NCBI GenBank assembly: GCA_022225965.2 | Contig: JAKJXP020000084.1 | Span: forward strand, 62,001 to 126,000 | DNA: 64,000 nt | Reading direction: 5' to 3' | Origin: Diatrype stigma | Lineage: Eukaryota; Ascomycota; Sordariomycetes; Xylariales; Diatrypaceae | In this document: one piece after another, positions 47,340 through 60,000 of the stretch | Layout: every line of letters starts with the position of its first letter | Numbering within the stretch: position 1 is the stretch's first letter | Translations under genes and position numbers: made by a program | Notes under the pieces: generated by a model | What the model saw: the letters and a program-made list of their open reading frames with translations, nothing else | What the model was told of the DNA's origin: nothing | Databases searched by the model: none

Positions 47340-50268
47340 TCATCGACCATCCGCACTCCCATCCCTCTTCCCAAAGCGCGCGCCAAGCCCAAAGTTATCC
47401 CTGCGGAAGAAGTTTCCCATCTTCTTGAGGTTGTCGTTGATAGAGGCGTTCTGCCCACCAGCACCACCACCTACGCCGCCCGCTTGCTCGCCCCCATTGC
47501 CGGCACCACCAGCACCGCCGCCACCGCCCTGCGCGGCGCTGGCCGTGGCGGCGGCGGCGGCAGGCGTGCCGATGCGCTCGACGCCGTCCCTCGCGGCGTT
47601 GAGCAGCTTCTCGCCGAAGGTAGCGGCGTCGAATCTGGTCGTCGCAGCCGAGGCGTTGGCGCCTGATCCCTGTCCCTGCTGCCCAGTCACGGCGGAGCTG
47701 CCAATGCCAAGACCTGCGATGCCGAGGCCGAGACCGGCGATACCACCGCCGCCGCCGCCGGTATTACCACTACTACTGCCAATGCTACCCAGCCCGCCCA
47801 GGCCCGCGGAGTGGTTCAGCAGGGGCGTGAGCAGGGCGTTCTGGGCGACGAGGCGGCCCTCGTTGCCGGGCCCGTCGCGGTGGATGGCGAACAGCTCGAG
47901 CAGGTGGGCCTGCTCGGCGCGGCGGCTGACGCCCTTGAGGTCGAGGACGCGGCGGAAGTTGGTGTCGGATCGGTCGGCGACGTGGATCAGATAGGCCTGA
48001 ACGAGGGCCTCGGGCGGCGAGGCGCGCACCTGCAGGGTCTTGAGGAGCGGGTCGATGCGCGTCATGGCCGCGTTGACGCGCTTGACGAATCCGGCGGGGG
48101 GAGGCGGGTTGTTGTTGTTAGCGCTGCTGTTCCCGCCGATGGATGGCGACCCGGGTGCGCTAGCACCTCCGGCCGCACTCGACGAAGCGGCGGAGGGCTT
48201 GGCATTGTTGATATTCTGGCCGCTGTGGCTGTGGTGGTACGAGAGCAGGTTCTCGAAGGCCTTGGTGAGGACGTACTTGTCGAGCAGCATCTGCTCGGCA
48301 CCGACCTCGGAGACGGGCTTGCATTGGACGATGTTGGCCATGTAGGTGGTGGCCAGGTGCTCGATGAGCTTGTCGGCGAAGGCGCGGGCGTACTGGGGCT
48401 TGGCCACGACGGCCATGATCTCCTCGGCCTGGGAGTTGACGTGGCGCAGCAGCTCGCCCACGTACGAGCTCTGGTCGCCGACGCTCTCCATCTTGCTCCA
48501 GTTGGTGTTCCGCATCTCGCGCCAGGCGCCCTCGCACCCGGCCTCGACCCGCCCCACCAGCGCGATGATGGCCGCGCTCGCCACCCCCAGGAACGTGTCC
48601 GCCTGCGACGACAGATCCACCCGGGCTGCGAGGTCCGGGTCGATCCGCTTCTTGATGCTGGCCTCCAGCTGCTCCGTGTTGGTGTGCCAGAAGTCCGCCG
48701 TGTTCATGACGAGGATGATGTCGTGCAACGAAGGCCCCGACGGGCCGGACTTCTGCAATATCGCGAGCAACACTTGCTGTGCATATTCGTCCAAGTACTT
48801 TGCCAGCGTCTTCGAAAGATCTAGCAGGCGCTCACTTGTAGATAGCTTGGCGCACTGTGACAAAGTAAGTTTGTAGAAATGGAAGAGCTCGATCGCGGAG
48901 CTGATGACGGCCTGCGGGGCGAACTCTTCGTCGGGCGGTATGAGGGGCTGTGATTTGTATTTAGGGATCATAGCAGCCAATGTCTTGTCCTGCGACTCGA
49001 CCCATAAGCTGAGGTACGGTTCGAATGCCACCGATATCGACCCGTTAAAGCTCTGCGTCCTCTCGTCAGCGGAACTTAGGGTGTCGATGCTAGCCCTAGG
49101 CTCGCTAGCGAATCTCCTTTCCAGTGTTTGCTCAAAGTCCATCGTTTCCTGCAAACAGCTCAGCAGGAGGTTCACGTCGATCCGAGCGTTGTCCACCCTC
49201 CGCATGCTCTTCTCCAAAATACCCTTGTAATCGTCCCGCGTGCCGTCGCAGAAGGCCATGGCCAGGGTCTCGCCGACGCGCCAGTGCGGCGGGAAGATGG
49301 CGGCGTGCTGCTCCTCGTGGGTCTTCATCATGCGCTTGAACCAGGCGTAGCGGCGGCCGATGTTATCGAGGTTGCCAGCCTCGTCGTTGCCGCGGAAGAC
49401 CTGGCGGTACTCGCGCAGCTCGGTGTTGACGTACCATGCGACGAGGCGGGCCTTGGCGTTCTCGCCGAGCGCGTCCATGACGTGGCAGGCCTCGACGAGG
49501 ACGGCGCGGCGGGCGGCGACCTCGCCCTTGGCGAAGGCGATCTCGAAGTCCTCGCACACCTGCTCGAGCAGCTCGCGCTGCAGGTCGCCGACGCCGCGGC
49601 TCAGCGCGGCGATCTGGTCGATGCTGCGGTAGCTGTTGAAGTGGCGCATGAGCTGGAGCACGGCCTGCAGCAAGCCGGCGCACTCGCGGTACTGGCGGGC
49701 GCGGGCGAGCCCCCGCAGCTGCTCGTACGCCGTCGTCAGCATCTGCAGGCGCTTGAGGGCGGTCATGGACAGCGTCAGGTTACGCTTGGTGCCGTCGAGG
49801 CGCTTGATGTCGGCCGTCATGGATGTGATGTTCTGCTCGGTCTCGATGGCGCGCGACCGCACCGTCTCGATCTTGCGGAACAGGCCGGCCAGCTCGGCCT
49901 GGGCGGCCTGCATGCGCTCGAGCGACGAGTCGGGCCCGTAGGCCTGGGCGGTCTCGAGCCGGGCGATCTCGGCCGAGAGCTCATTGTGGTGCGAGGTCAG
50001 GTTCGTGGATACGTGGCTGATGGAAGTAACGGTAGACGGGTGGGAGAAGAGGAGGTTCAGATGTTGAATCGGGTCATATTCCACTGTTCGCTCGCTTACG
50101 TGTTAGTTGGTAGGGTCAGTTGGGATAGGCACATGGGCAGGGTAGTCAGTCAATAGGCGAGGGGGGAGAACGAAGCATAAGGCTGAGAACGTGGACGAGG
50201 GGTAAGGGTGAGAGGCAACGTGTCTAACCTGCATCTAGAGACAGCGGTTCCGCAGAACTGGTGCTCAT
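47340..50268 (-). CDS. VPS53: GARP complex subunit VPS53
   Basis: Vps53 is part of the GARP tether (Vps51-54) that docks endosome-derived vesicles at the trans-Golgi. The exons on the minus strand are 50268-50229 (MSTSSAEPLSLDA) and 50083-47340, joined to give 927 aa with the family start VEYDPIQHLNLLFSHPSTV. The N-terminal ~400 residues are coiled-coil rich (HNELSAEIARLE, DIKRLDGTKRNLTLSMTALKRL, RQYRECAGLLQAV, HFNSYRSIDQIAAL), as in the Vps53 N-domain. RIDPLLKTLQVRASPPEALVQAYL lies in the C-terminal part. The last ~150 residues are Gly/Ala/Ser-rich, low complexity. The donor GTTAGA is unusual, but the junction reproduces the conserved start. Long open frames on the opposite strand are shadows of its GC-rich codons. 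Confidence 0.95.
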
Positions 50269-52682
50269 GTTTTCATATAGAACTTGGTCACATTTGGTGG
50301 TCTCCAGAGACGAGGCCTACGATTGCTAGGCAGGCAGGCAGGTATCGATCGATCGTATGATTTCTACCTAAGTACTCAGCTAGTCTCAATGCTTTCGAGC
50401 TTAAGCTTGAGCTCGTACTTGGAACTCGGGTGAACAGAGGCAATGAAGTTCGTCGGTCAGTCAGTCATTCATTCAGCTGAGCTACCAGGCCCAGGCTCAT
50501 GCGTAGTTGTCGTTGTAAGGGGAAAGGATGGACAGGTGTCGTAGCTATCAGCTGAGGCTTGAGCGGCTGCTAGGTAGCCGGGTAGTTACTCAACTCCGAG
50601 CTATGATTGGCTGGCATTCGCACCTACAGGCCGTGAGGGTGTAGGTATGTATGTAGGTACAATCGGGGGATCTGAGGTCTAACTACTGCGTACAACGACG
50701 GGAACATTCAAGGAACCTACATAATGTGTTAATTATACATGCATCCATATCTTGTACCACCTATGACTATGCATACTTATACATGCACGCACGCACTATT
50801 CCGATCTCCCCAAATGTACACCTAGGCACGCGGGTATAAGAGGTGTCTGATAATTACTACCTATGTATAGCTAGCTCGGTATATGTATGTAGTATGATAC
50901 CTACATATGTAGCATGATATGTAGCACGATATATAGCACGATATGTAACATGATGTGAAGCATGTACATACAATACTTCGGGTACCTCGTCCCTGCCAAG
51001 CCCCGTTTTGCGGACCGACATCTGGTCCTTAGCTTAGGTACCTACATACAACCTACCTACGTGCATGTGGCTGGGACGTGTACAACTGGACAACGGGACT
51101 CTCTCAGTGGAGGTCTCCTCAGTGGATGCCAGTGAGGCGAGTGGACTGGCAAGGACTGACTGGGGGGTGCCGGTGGACGGGACCTGCCCTGGTCAGTTGG
51201 TTCGGTACCTAAAGTCACCTAGCCGAATGCCCGGACCAGGTACCAATCACGTGCCCAGATCGGCCCCAGCCCTCTCTCACCTTAATTAGCGGGAACGATG
51301 GGGTCCAATCACGACCGGCCATCGTCGACCTCACAAAAACCAGAAAGCCGCGCGAAGCTCGCCTTATTCGCTTCCAAGGTTTCTCGCTCGCCCTGTTCAC
51401 CTCAGGTGGGTTGTGTGGGTGTGCGCGCGCGCGTGAGTGTGAACAGATTGGATGGATGCATGTCAAGGCTCGGTCAGGCCAAGGTTTCGAACTCGGGCTG
51501 CGCTGCTTTCATTCATACTTACAGTAACTTACCTGCATTGGTATCTTCTTCAACCTAAGCATCCGACTTCATTGGCCAACTAGTTATCATCTGCTCCATC
51601 TCCATCTTCATTAACCTTGGTGCTGGGTGTTTCTGTTACTTGTTACCCATTACCCATTACCCATTACCCGTCAGCTGCCCTGCCCGTGGACCTACAGACG
51701 GATATAATCCACGCGCAGTTCTTGCATACATACCTGCATACGTACATCGTGCATACACGAAACACACCTACCCTACATAAGCCACATGGTCTCATACTCG
51801 TTCCGTTCAAGATTGAAACATCGTGATAGGTACTTCATACATGCAGGAACTATGTAGCCAAGCTGCTTGCTAGCTGCCAAGATGCGTGCCTAGGTACGTA
51901 CATCGATCCATCGATCCAACCAACCAACCCATTCATCCCAAGACACTGCGGATCATCACCTAATGCTAGTGTTCATGTGAATCCTTCCATGGCTTCCTTC
52001 CACTATGAGGTAGTTTCTGTATTGTATGCATGGTCAGGATGGTACGCCTGGTGCGCCGCTCTGGTATCTGTATGCAGTACGAAGTAGGTGGGCATGGATG
52101 GAATGCTGTGCTGTGCTGTGCCGGTAGGTTGTAGGTAGGGTTCATCATAACTTGGAACAATGCTAGGTCCGCTCTAACAGTCGCCGCTTATGTAAAATGC
52201 AATATGCTGTGCTGCTTATCTATGGTAATGCTAGGTACGTAGGTAGGTAGTGCTGGGTACGAGTGCGATACGACGATGGGGTGTGGTAACTCCGAACAAA
52301 GCTGGCGGCAACCGCGCTTCTTTTTTTAATTCTTCTGGCGGTGATGTGACTTCGTCTCTCTTGGGCTCTCACCCCCCACGATCGATCGCTTAGGTCGAGA
52401 AAAACAAGGGGACGAATAAGATGGGGTATAGCGAAGACAATGCGTGTGGTCGGCTAAGCGGGCGAGCCGAAGGGAAAATCAAAATCAAAAATAAGGGAAG
52501 CAAGAGGTCGGCCCGTCACTTTGGTCTTGTCTTAGACCACCCCCCCTCCCTAACAGTGCAGTTGCGTAGCGTTGCGCGGCGTTGCGTTGCGGGGAGCGAG
52601 GAGGGGAACAAGTTTCGACCAAAATTTCCCGGCTTTTCTGGAGGGTTTATGTGTCCTTCCAAGCCAGTTCCGTCCCTGCTGT
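50269..52682. other. Intergenic, repeat-rich, no gene recognised
   Basis: About 2.4 kb. It has GTATGTAGGTAC-type stretches near 50640-50660, an imperfect tandem array at about 50900-50965 (ATGTAGCACGATAT-like unit) and a TTACCCA/CCATTAC run at 51638-51668. No open frame has a signature. Confidence 0.5.
50900..50965. repeat. Imperfect 14-bp tandem repeat
   Basis: Four to five degenerate copies of an ATGTAGCACGATAT-like unit in the VPS53 upstream region. Confidence 0.5.
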
Positions 52683-54064
52683 TCATGAACTGTGTAGGGC
52701 TTTGAATCCGGCCGCGATGAGACTTCTGCCTTTCTCCTGAGAGTCGGCCGGTCCCGTCCAGTAAAATAACCCCTGGATTTTACCCGCGTTAGCCGTGTCA
52801 GAAACCTACAGTGTCTGCCTAGTGGCGAAAACCAGGAAAAATACCAAGGCAATTCCTGCAGAAAGAAAGACGAGAGAGAAAACTTACACCCAGTCCTTTC
52901 TGTTTGCAAAACGCGGCTTTCATCTTCACCGTCTCTGGGTTATCGTAGCTCACGAATCCGCCATCGCCACCTACGCAGCTCGCCGCTCCGATCCGCCTGT
53001 CCACCGTCTCCCTGGCGTGCCTCCTCGGCAGCTCGTGGTACTCGAACGCGCCGTCCTGTCCACCCCCGCCCCGGTGCCGATGGCCGGGGCCGCTCACGCC
53101 GAGGAAGCTTCGCCCGTAGACGGGGATGCCCAGTAAGATCTTCTTCGGCGGGCAGCCGCTTGCGATCAGGTAGGAGACGCCCGACGAAGCGGATACCTCG
53201 TCCTTGCTGAGCGAATACAACCGTGCGTGGTGCCCGCTCCGGCTGTCCCAGTGCCCGCAGAAGTCGTACGTCATCAGGTTGATGTAGTCAAGGTAGGAGG
53301 CCGCCTGCGCGATGGGGATGTACTGGAGCACCGAGGTTCCCGCCGGCAGCGCTGCCGTGACGAAAAACTGTTCTTCCGGGAGGTGGAGGCGGACGGCGGC
53401 GAGAAGTGCAACGAAGTCAGCGCCTTGCTGAGGGTCCGAGGGATATTCCCAGCTGACTGGTTGCATCCGTTATGTTAATCTTCTTTCTACCTGTCGGTCT
53501 CTCCCAAGGGGGCTGCTGGGGGGGCAAAGGGGGGAGGGGGGGAGAAGGGGATGTCCCACTATCAATACCATCCAAGCCAGATGCTTCTACAAGCCCCCGA
53601 GCCGACCTTCCAAAGTTATCCCGCAGCACCGTGCTGGAAGCAACTATCGGGAAAATTTCGCTAGAGTTCCCGCCGCCGATCGACAAGACAACCGAGAGAT
53701 GCGGGTGGGCTTGTTTGAGATGCATCAGGGAACCAATACCACCGTTCACACCATCACATATGTACTGCGTATCTGCGACCTCATCACTCAGCTTACTTGG
53801 GAGTCAGTCTTGGGGCTAACAGGGATCGATAGATCGTAGAAACACCGCTGTCAGACTTAAAGTCGAACTTACGAGCACGGAACCGTCCGCCGAAACATTC
53901 GCATAGGCATAATAAACATGGTTGATGCAACTATAGTTCATCATGCCTGGCGTGAAGTTGTTATATATCTTCTGGTTGGGGAAGTAGACGGCGTTCGTAT
54001 ACATGACATTCGACGCACTCGTCCTGATACGCCTGCGCGCTGACGATGAAGAGGAAGAGCTCAT
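52683..54064 (-). CDS. GH18 chitinase-like protein with altered DxDxE motif
   Basis: I assemble four exons on the minus strand: 54064-53873, 53791-53560, 53456-52888 and 52772-52683, giving 360 aa with frame kept throughout. Marks of GH18 in order: VMYTNAVYFPNQKIYNNF, INHVYYAYANVSADGSVL, HLSVVLSIGGGN (SxGG), GLDGID + ISWEYP (catalytic strand), YLDYINLMTYDFCGHWD, ILLGIPVYGRSF, FVSYDNPETVKMKA and the closing GLGGLFYWTG. There is no clear signal peptide after the first ATG, as in intracellular or non-classical fungal chitinases. The catalytic Glu is present, but the Asp two residues before it (DxDxE) is Ser, encoded AGC next to TGG GAA, so no splice choice restores it. The donor at 53559 (GTGGGA) is weak. 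Reduced activity or a lectin-like role are possible. Confidence 0.85.
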
Positions 54065-57000
54065 TGTAACGACCAGCGATACCGAGAGGCATAAGGAACG
54101 AGTAAGACAGCTCGACGACGACAGCGATGAAGCGTCCGATAAAGAAACAGGGCTAGCCTTGGTTGGAGATGCTCTTTTATGAGAGATTTTCTTCCTCTTC
54201 TTATTCTTTTTCAAAGGGCCGTCGTCGAGACGCTATATGGACAGACAGGTAGGCTCAATACGCTGCCCAAGCCAAGGCATGGTGGAACTACACCGCTTGG
54301 GTTTAAAGTTTTGAGAGGATCGTCGGGAACAGGCGGAGGACGGGGCTTGCCTCTGTCTCAAACAACGAGCCCGAAGCGGCCTGCCCGTCGGCCTCTTAGG
54401 ATATCGGGTTTGACGAGAGTGAGTACGGGCCAGTGGAGAAAGGCAGATGTCTCCAGACCTCAATCTCCTACTACCTCCCAGAAGCGGGCCATCCACAGCG
54501 GTATATGGACGTCCTCACTGGTGGTCGCTTCTCGGAATCATCATGCATGACATGACATAATTGCGACTGGGGTTCAAAAGGGACGAGGACTTGCAAATGG
54601 ACCACTTGGTCATGGAGACGTGCCGGCAAGCGCATACTAGTCAAGGCCTAGTCTGGAAGGAGAAGCGGGCGAGGAGGGTGTTTGTCAGCTCTGGCTCAGG
54701 TCATTGTAGTCGAGAGGAGACGGCAGTACTTGCTTGCATTGTGGACCGCCAGTCAGTCCTATAGTTCCGCCCGGAGGGGAGAGGAATAAGGGAGTCAGAC
54801 ATGTTCTGCTAGGGTCGACTTCAGCAAAAGCCAACAGCAACAGCCCCTCTTGCATTCTTGACAGTTATACCTGCCTGGAAGGGGAGCGAGTGGTCCGTCT
54901 TGTTTATTTTTTCCCACAATGGATGGCCATCTGAGGTGGGGTTCTGCGAGCATCATGGTCTTCGATAGAAACCCCATCTGCCTCGGGCCAGCCTGCCACA
55001 TGTTTTCCGCATCGTTAGTGGTACCAGCAGGCTCTGTCGGTGGCTATTCCTTGGCGGGACTTGGCTGATCGTCCGTATATTCCTCGGTAGAAAGATGGCT
55101 GCGTAAGAAAAATAAAAAATAATAAGCTTTAGAAACAAGGGGGGCTTAGCAACGATGACAGCAGTCGTTGGCTGCGTCTCTGCAACCCAATCTCTATCTC
55201 TTTTCTCTTTTTTTCGTGAGCTGGACTCTGTGGCCCCTAACCCAACAAATCAGGCTTTCTTTACTCTAGTCCTTCCCCTCCCCGCATGTTCCCTAAATTC
55301 CTTAAATCAGCCTTGTTTGAGTACTTCCAAGCAGACGTGAAATGTGGAACGTGAGTACCCACGAGTTGGAGATTTTAGGCAATCAGAGCGGACTTTTTCA
55401 TTATTATCATACGACGCTGAAGAGTGAGATTCTGTAGCGAACGACCTTGCTGCAGTGGTATTGGCCCTTGGAACGAATAGAAGGATACCAGTTCTTTAAC
55501 CTGCTGCACGGCTAAGGCTTCTCGCATACGTTGGAGACAACTCGCGTGGCTCGCCGCATCTGAATACATTCGGATGAACATGGGAACCAGAACGACGGGC
55601 TTATCAACTTGTTTTTATTTTTATTTTTTCTTTCCTTTTCTTTCTTTTCAGCCCGACGTATGCCATTCCCTGACTAGGCAGGGCCATGCTAGGGTGTACT
55701 CTTTTCTAATAATCATAGTACGCGTCCGTACAGCCCCATCCGCCCGCTGCGGGAAGGCGTTATTAGTTTGAGGTTTGTTAGTGACGGCGACCAGGCGGCT
55801 AAGTAGCCAGGCCTAGATGATCGATAATGACAACTCAGTTGGATCTGGTTCTAATCGCGGCAGGGTATAGTTAGATGTGGTTAGATATAGTAGCTGGGCA
55901 AGTATATGCGTCTGTGTGTAGGAGTGTACGAGGAATAGACGCCGTGTGTAACACGAACAACGGGGGGGTCTTGAAAACCTGTCAGTTGGCCTTCTGGCAT
56001 AGGTTAGGAATGGGGGATTCCAAAGTGGTCCCAACAGGGTATGGCTAGCCACCGGCTAAGTAGCTAATTTGTTAGCGTTAAGGGTTCAAGTCCCTAATCT
56101 AGAGCCAGAGGCTAGGATGGCTCGCGAAAGTTCGAGTCTGTCTCACAGAATGGCGCCTCGGACTTCTAGAGCAGCGCCCAGCAGATGTCGTCTGTGGAAA
56201 GACCGCGTTTATTTTCAAGGGGCTGTGCCTGGGTAATATGTAATCTATAATCTGTAATATGGAGGCAGTACCATCCGCTTCTGACCGGATATCCCGCCTT
56301 TCCTTTCTTTTCTTCTGTGCTGGAAAATAAAAAGAAAGGCAAAAGAGACAGGTAGCATCTGGTGTAGATTCGAACGTGAGACTGAACAGTGAAGATTAAC
56401 AGTGAAGAATCAGATCGGCCAATGCGAAGGAGGACCCAAGACTTTCTCGGCAGGACCCTACGACCCTACTGGGAGCATAGCATGTACATACTGTACAACG
56501 TCTGAACCCGTCTGAACAGACGCCTAACTCACTGCCATTAGCCTATAGGCACTGTTAGGCTAGGTAGGTACCTACTACCTACTTAGTGTTCAAGCACTTG
56601 CAGGTGTATCAAAAGCTTCCAGAAAGACGCCCCACTCCTTCTATCCTCTATCTAGCTTGATCTACCCCTTAGCTATAAACTAACGGGCACTTACGGGCAC
56701 TTGGCTATACTAACATCTGTATGCTACCAAGTGTCCTGCCAAGTGGTCTCCTGCCAAGTATCCTACGAAGGTGAAGGAGCCAATACGCAAGCACATTAGC
56801 AAATTAGGTAGTAATGCTCATCAACGCCAGCAATGTCCCATTTCACATTAGGTATAGACATTCCCGTCGGGTCCTATTTTGTGGACAAGTCGACTTCTGC
56901 GTCTGTGTGTCTTGCGGCGCAGCCGAGGGGCCGGATTTAGGGCTCAAGAACATGTGTGTGCTTTTGGTATATTATGCTGTGGACTCGGAGGAAGGAAATG

Positions 57001-60000
57001 TGTTAGATGGGGCCTCCTTGGTCGATGGACACGACATACGACTATCTACGGCCAGCCTAGTGGAAGCTAGCCACGATATAATAGTGATACCCTAATACCT
57101 CCATGTAGGGAGGTTGGGCGCGTGGCAGTCAGGTAGGTCTCGGAAGCTTGTTGGTGATGAGTGACATGAACTGATAAGACAGGCACTGCCAGCCCATTCA
57201 CCAATCCACCTATATAATACCTAGGTACCTAACATGAACGTCCGAAGCAGCTTGCCCAATAAGCCGGTTGAAGCCACGTGCAAAAGTACCTGAAGCCCCG
57301 ACCTGAGCTCAAACCTCGTTGAAATGATGTCCCCATTGCATCATCCGCGGCGGGTTTAGCCCCGAAAGGTACTACGTATGTAGTCGTATATCTACAGGTA
57401 GGCAAGGATGAATCGGGGTCGCGGTCGGAGTCGCTCTGGACCGGGTTATCAACCATGTATCGTGGTGTATTTTATGGTTTGATGATTATGGCCAAATCAT
57501 TCATCACGGTGTCTATCGTATGTGGTAATAGGCCCTTTGAGTAGACTGACTGCCTTGCCTGACCTAGTAGGTATGCCGGTATGCCGGCATGCCGTGAAAT
57601 TTTTAACACTGACTTCGTAGTCTACGTCCGTTCCTCAAATGCCAAGAGCTGCCCTAGTATTTAAGCTCTCGACCTACTGTAGCTAACAGATGAGTCCAAA
57701 AAGAGTCATCTCAAAAGGATCTCCTTCCAAGAAGTCTCAGCTGAGAATGTCTTGTTGGTAAAGAATCTGCCGCAACGCCATATATGTAAGCCACCAATAT
57801 GTACACCAATATTGTTTGCATATGTAGCTTCCGATGTCAGACTTTCTGTTCATCTTATGTTTATCCGTTCTTCGAGCCTTTTATCAAATACTTTTACTAA
57901 TTATGATGCCATTGTTCACTTACCCCCAAACCAAACCGAACCAACGCACACTATATAAGACAGCATATATGTTAGTCAGTAGGTAACGTAGGATCGGGAC
58001 ATGGGCAAGACGATGATTTGCGATGATGGCAGATTATATCTCATGATCTTACCCCCTAGTGCCCAGTATGTACATGGAGATGGCAGGCACAACAGCGGCG
58101 TATGCCAGTACCCCTAACATTGGGTGCATGTACAGACTCGAGCGGTTTGAGTAGCGGCAGAAGTAACTTCCACCAAGGTTGGAACCAAGGTTGGAGATCT
58201 GCTGTCCGCTGGGGACTTACTAGGGGACCTGCTTTGGGAAGGGATTCAACTGACGTGCAGGCGTTGTATGTATGTAGTACGTAGTACATGGTAAAGCGGA
58301 GCCGTTTGGCCAGGATTCCCTGCTGGGTCTCGAAGAAGGCGACCCATGATAAAGGCGCTAATGTGAGCAATTAAGCATATCATGGGCTCGGAGATTCAGA
58401 AGTCCCAAACACAGACACGGACCTCGTCCAAGCAAGGGCCGCCAAGTTCTGCAGGTAACTGCATGCCTCCATATAATTGCGTACACAGACAAACGTAGGC
58501 AACTGACGACGTATGTACATACTTACCTACCTCCCTCCACCTCCCTATCCTCCTCAACTACTTACATACTAACTACATACTACCTCTACCTTAGGTATGC
58601 TATACCGATACTTAGCACCTAGCCTGCCAACTGGTAGGTGCCTAGGTAGGCTGTAGGTATATACCACCTAACTACTACCCCCTTCTACCACTACTACATC
58701 CTACTACCACCACTACCACCACCAACACCACCACCAACACTACCACCACCACCACCACCACTACCACCTCCCGCTTCCCGCTTCCCGCCTGCTACCCTAC
58801 TACCTCCAACTACCACTCTTAACTACTACCCTACCTGCTGCTGCTGCCACCAGTTATTTACCTACGAACTGCATACTGGAACGTTCCAACTCTTAGGTAG
58901 TAAGTAGCGCGATGCGATTCGGTGACTTGTCACTCACTCAAACGTCTGGTTAGAGCGTACTGTGTAGCAGATTTTCCAGCCCGATCGAAATCCTTCTTTG
59001 CTTTGACCCCTTGAGGTACCTATCTATCTCCCGGAGGTATGCTCTCCCACATCCCACTCCCACTTCCCCCCCGCTTGCATGTCCGTCGTGCCAGTTTTTC
59101 TGCCTCTTACTCCATTCGAGCAACGTGGTCTGCCAAGCCAGGCGGACGACCGGCGGAGCGGAGGAGGGCAGGAAGATCTTGTGTCACCTGTGCCTATCTG
59201 ACTTGCTCTATAAACAAGAGCAGAGAATCCTGCGACCTAACTGCTGCGGTTGCTAGCAGTTCAAGTCTCTACATAGGTCGGCTATGCTCGTGCCGTTGTC
59301 ATCAGACTGGGCGCGTGACTGGACTGGACTGGACTGACTGGACTCGGTTGGACTGAAATGGATCAGACTTGGACACTGGAGGACACGACATCGTGGTCAG
59401 GTATGTAAGTCGGAAATTTGATTTCTTTTCCTTGTGTTTTTTCTTGTCTTTTCCAGCTTCAGCTCGGCTGTTGCCGTTATCATAAGCCGTGGTCCCTGGA
59501 GGGATGAACCACTCTTCTTCGCCAGCATTCCACCATCCAGCCAGCCAGCGAGCCAGCCGCCATGCCCTAGTTATCACTAGCCCACCGCCCACGCAGCCCC
59601 TTCTCTTGTCTAAGCTTTTTGTGTAACGCGGGGCCTTGCAGAGGGATGCGTCAGAGGCGGAAGGGGGTCAGAGACAGACCCTCTCCATTGGGTCGGGTCA
59701 CTCGCTCTAGGAGGTGGGATTGCCGACGGACGGTGGTCCTGACATGTCTTGAGTTGCTCATTGGTATACTTACCTAATTAATCAACGAAAAATATCCACT
59801 GGTGCCACCCACCGCTCCTCCCCTCTGCAGCTGGCCCCATCCATAAACTACCCTTATGGGCTTTCATGTCATTATGGAATTATGGACTCATGGGTTTATG
59901 AAACCGTTTATCATGTATCGTACATATGTGCAAATCCTTATTCGTACGTAAGTGTTGGACCCCTATGACTTCAACAGCACCGGCGTATATTGGTAGTATT

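Noticed and set aside
47811..50156. Long plus-strand frames opposite VPS53 (337 and 342 codons)
   Set aside because: They are mirror frames of the GC-rich VPS53 codons and have low-complexity Val/Leu/Asp composition.
56041..56160. tRNA-like sequences (GGGTTCAAGTCCC and AGTTCGAGTCT)
   Set aside because: T-loops look right, but no matching acceptor stem or anticodon arm could be folded; perhaps a tRNA or SINE relic.
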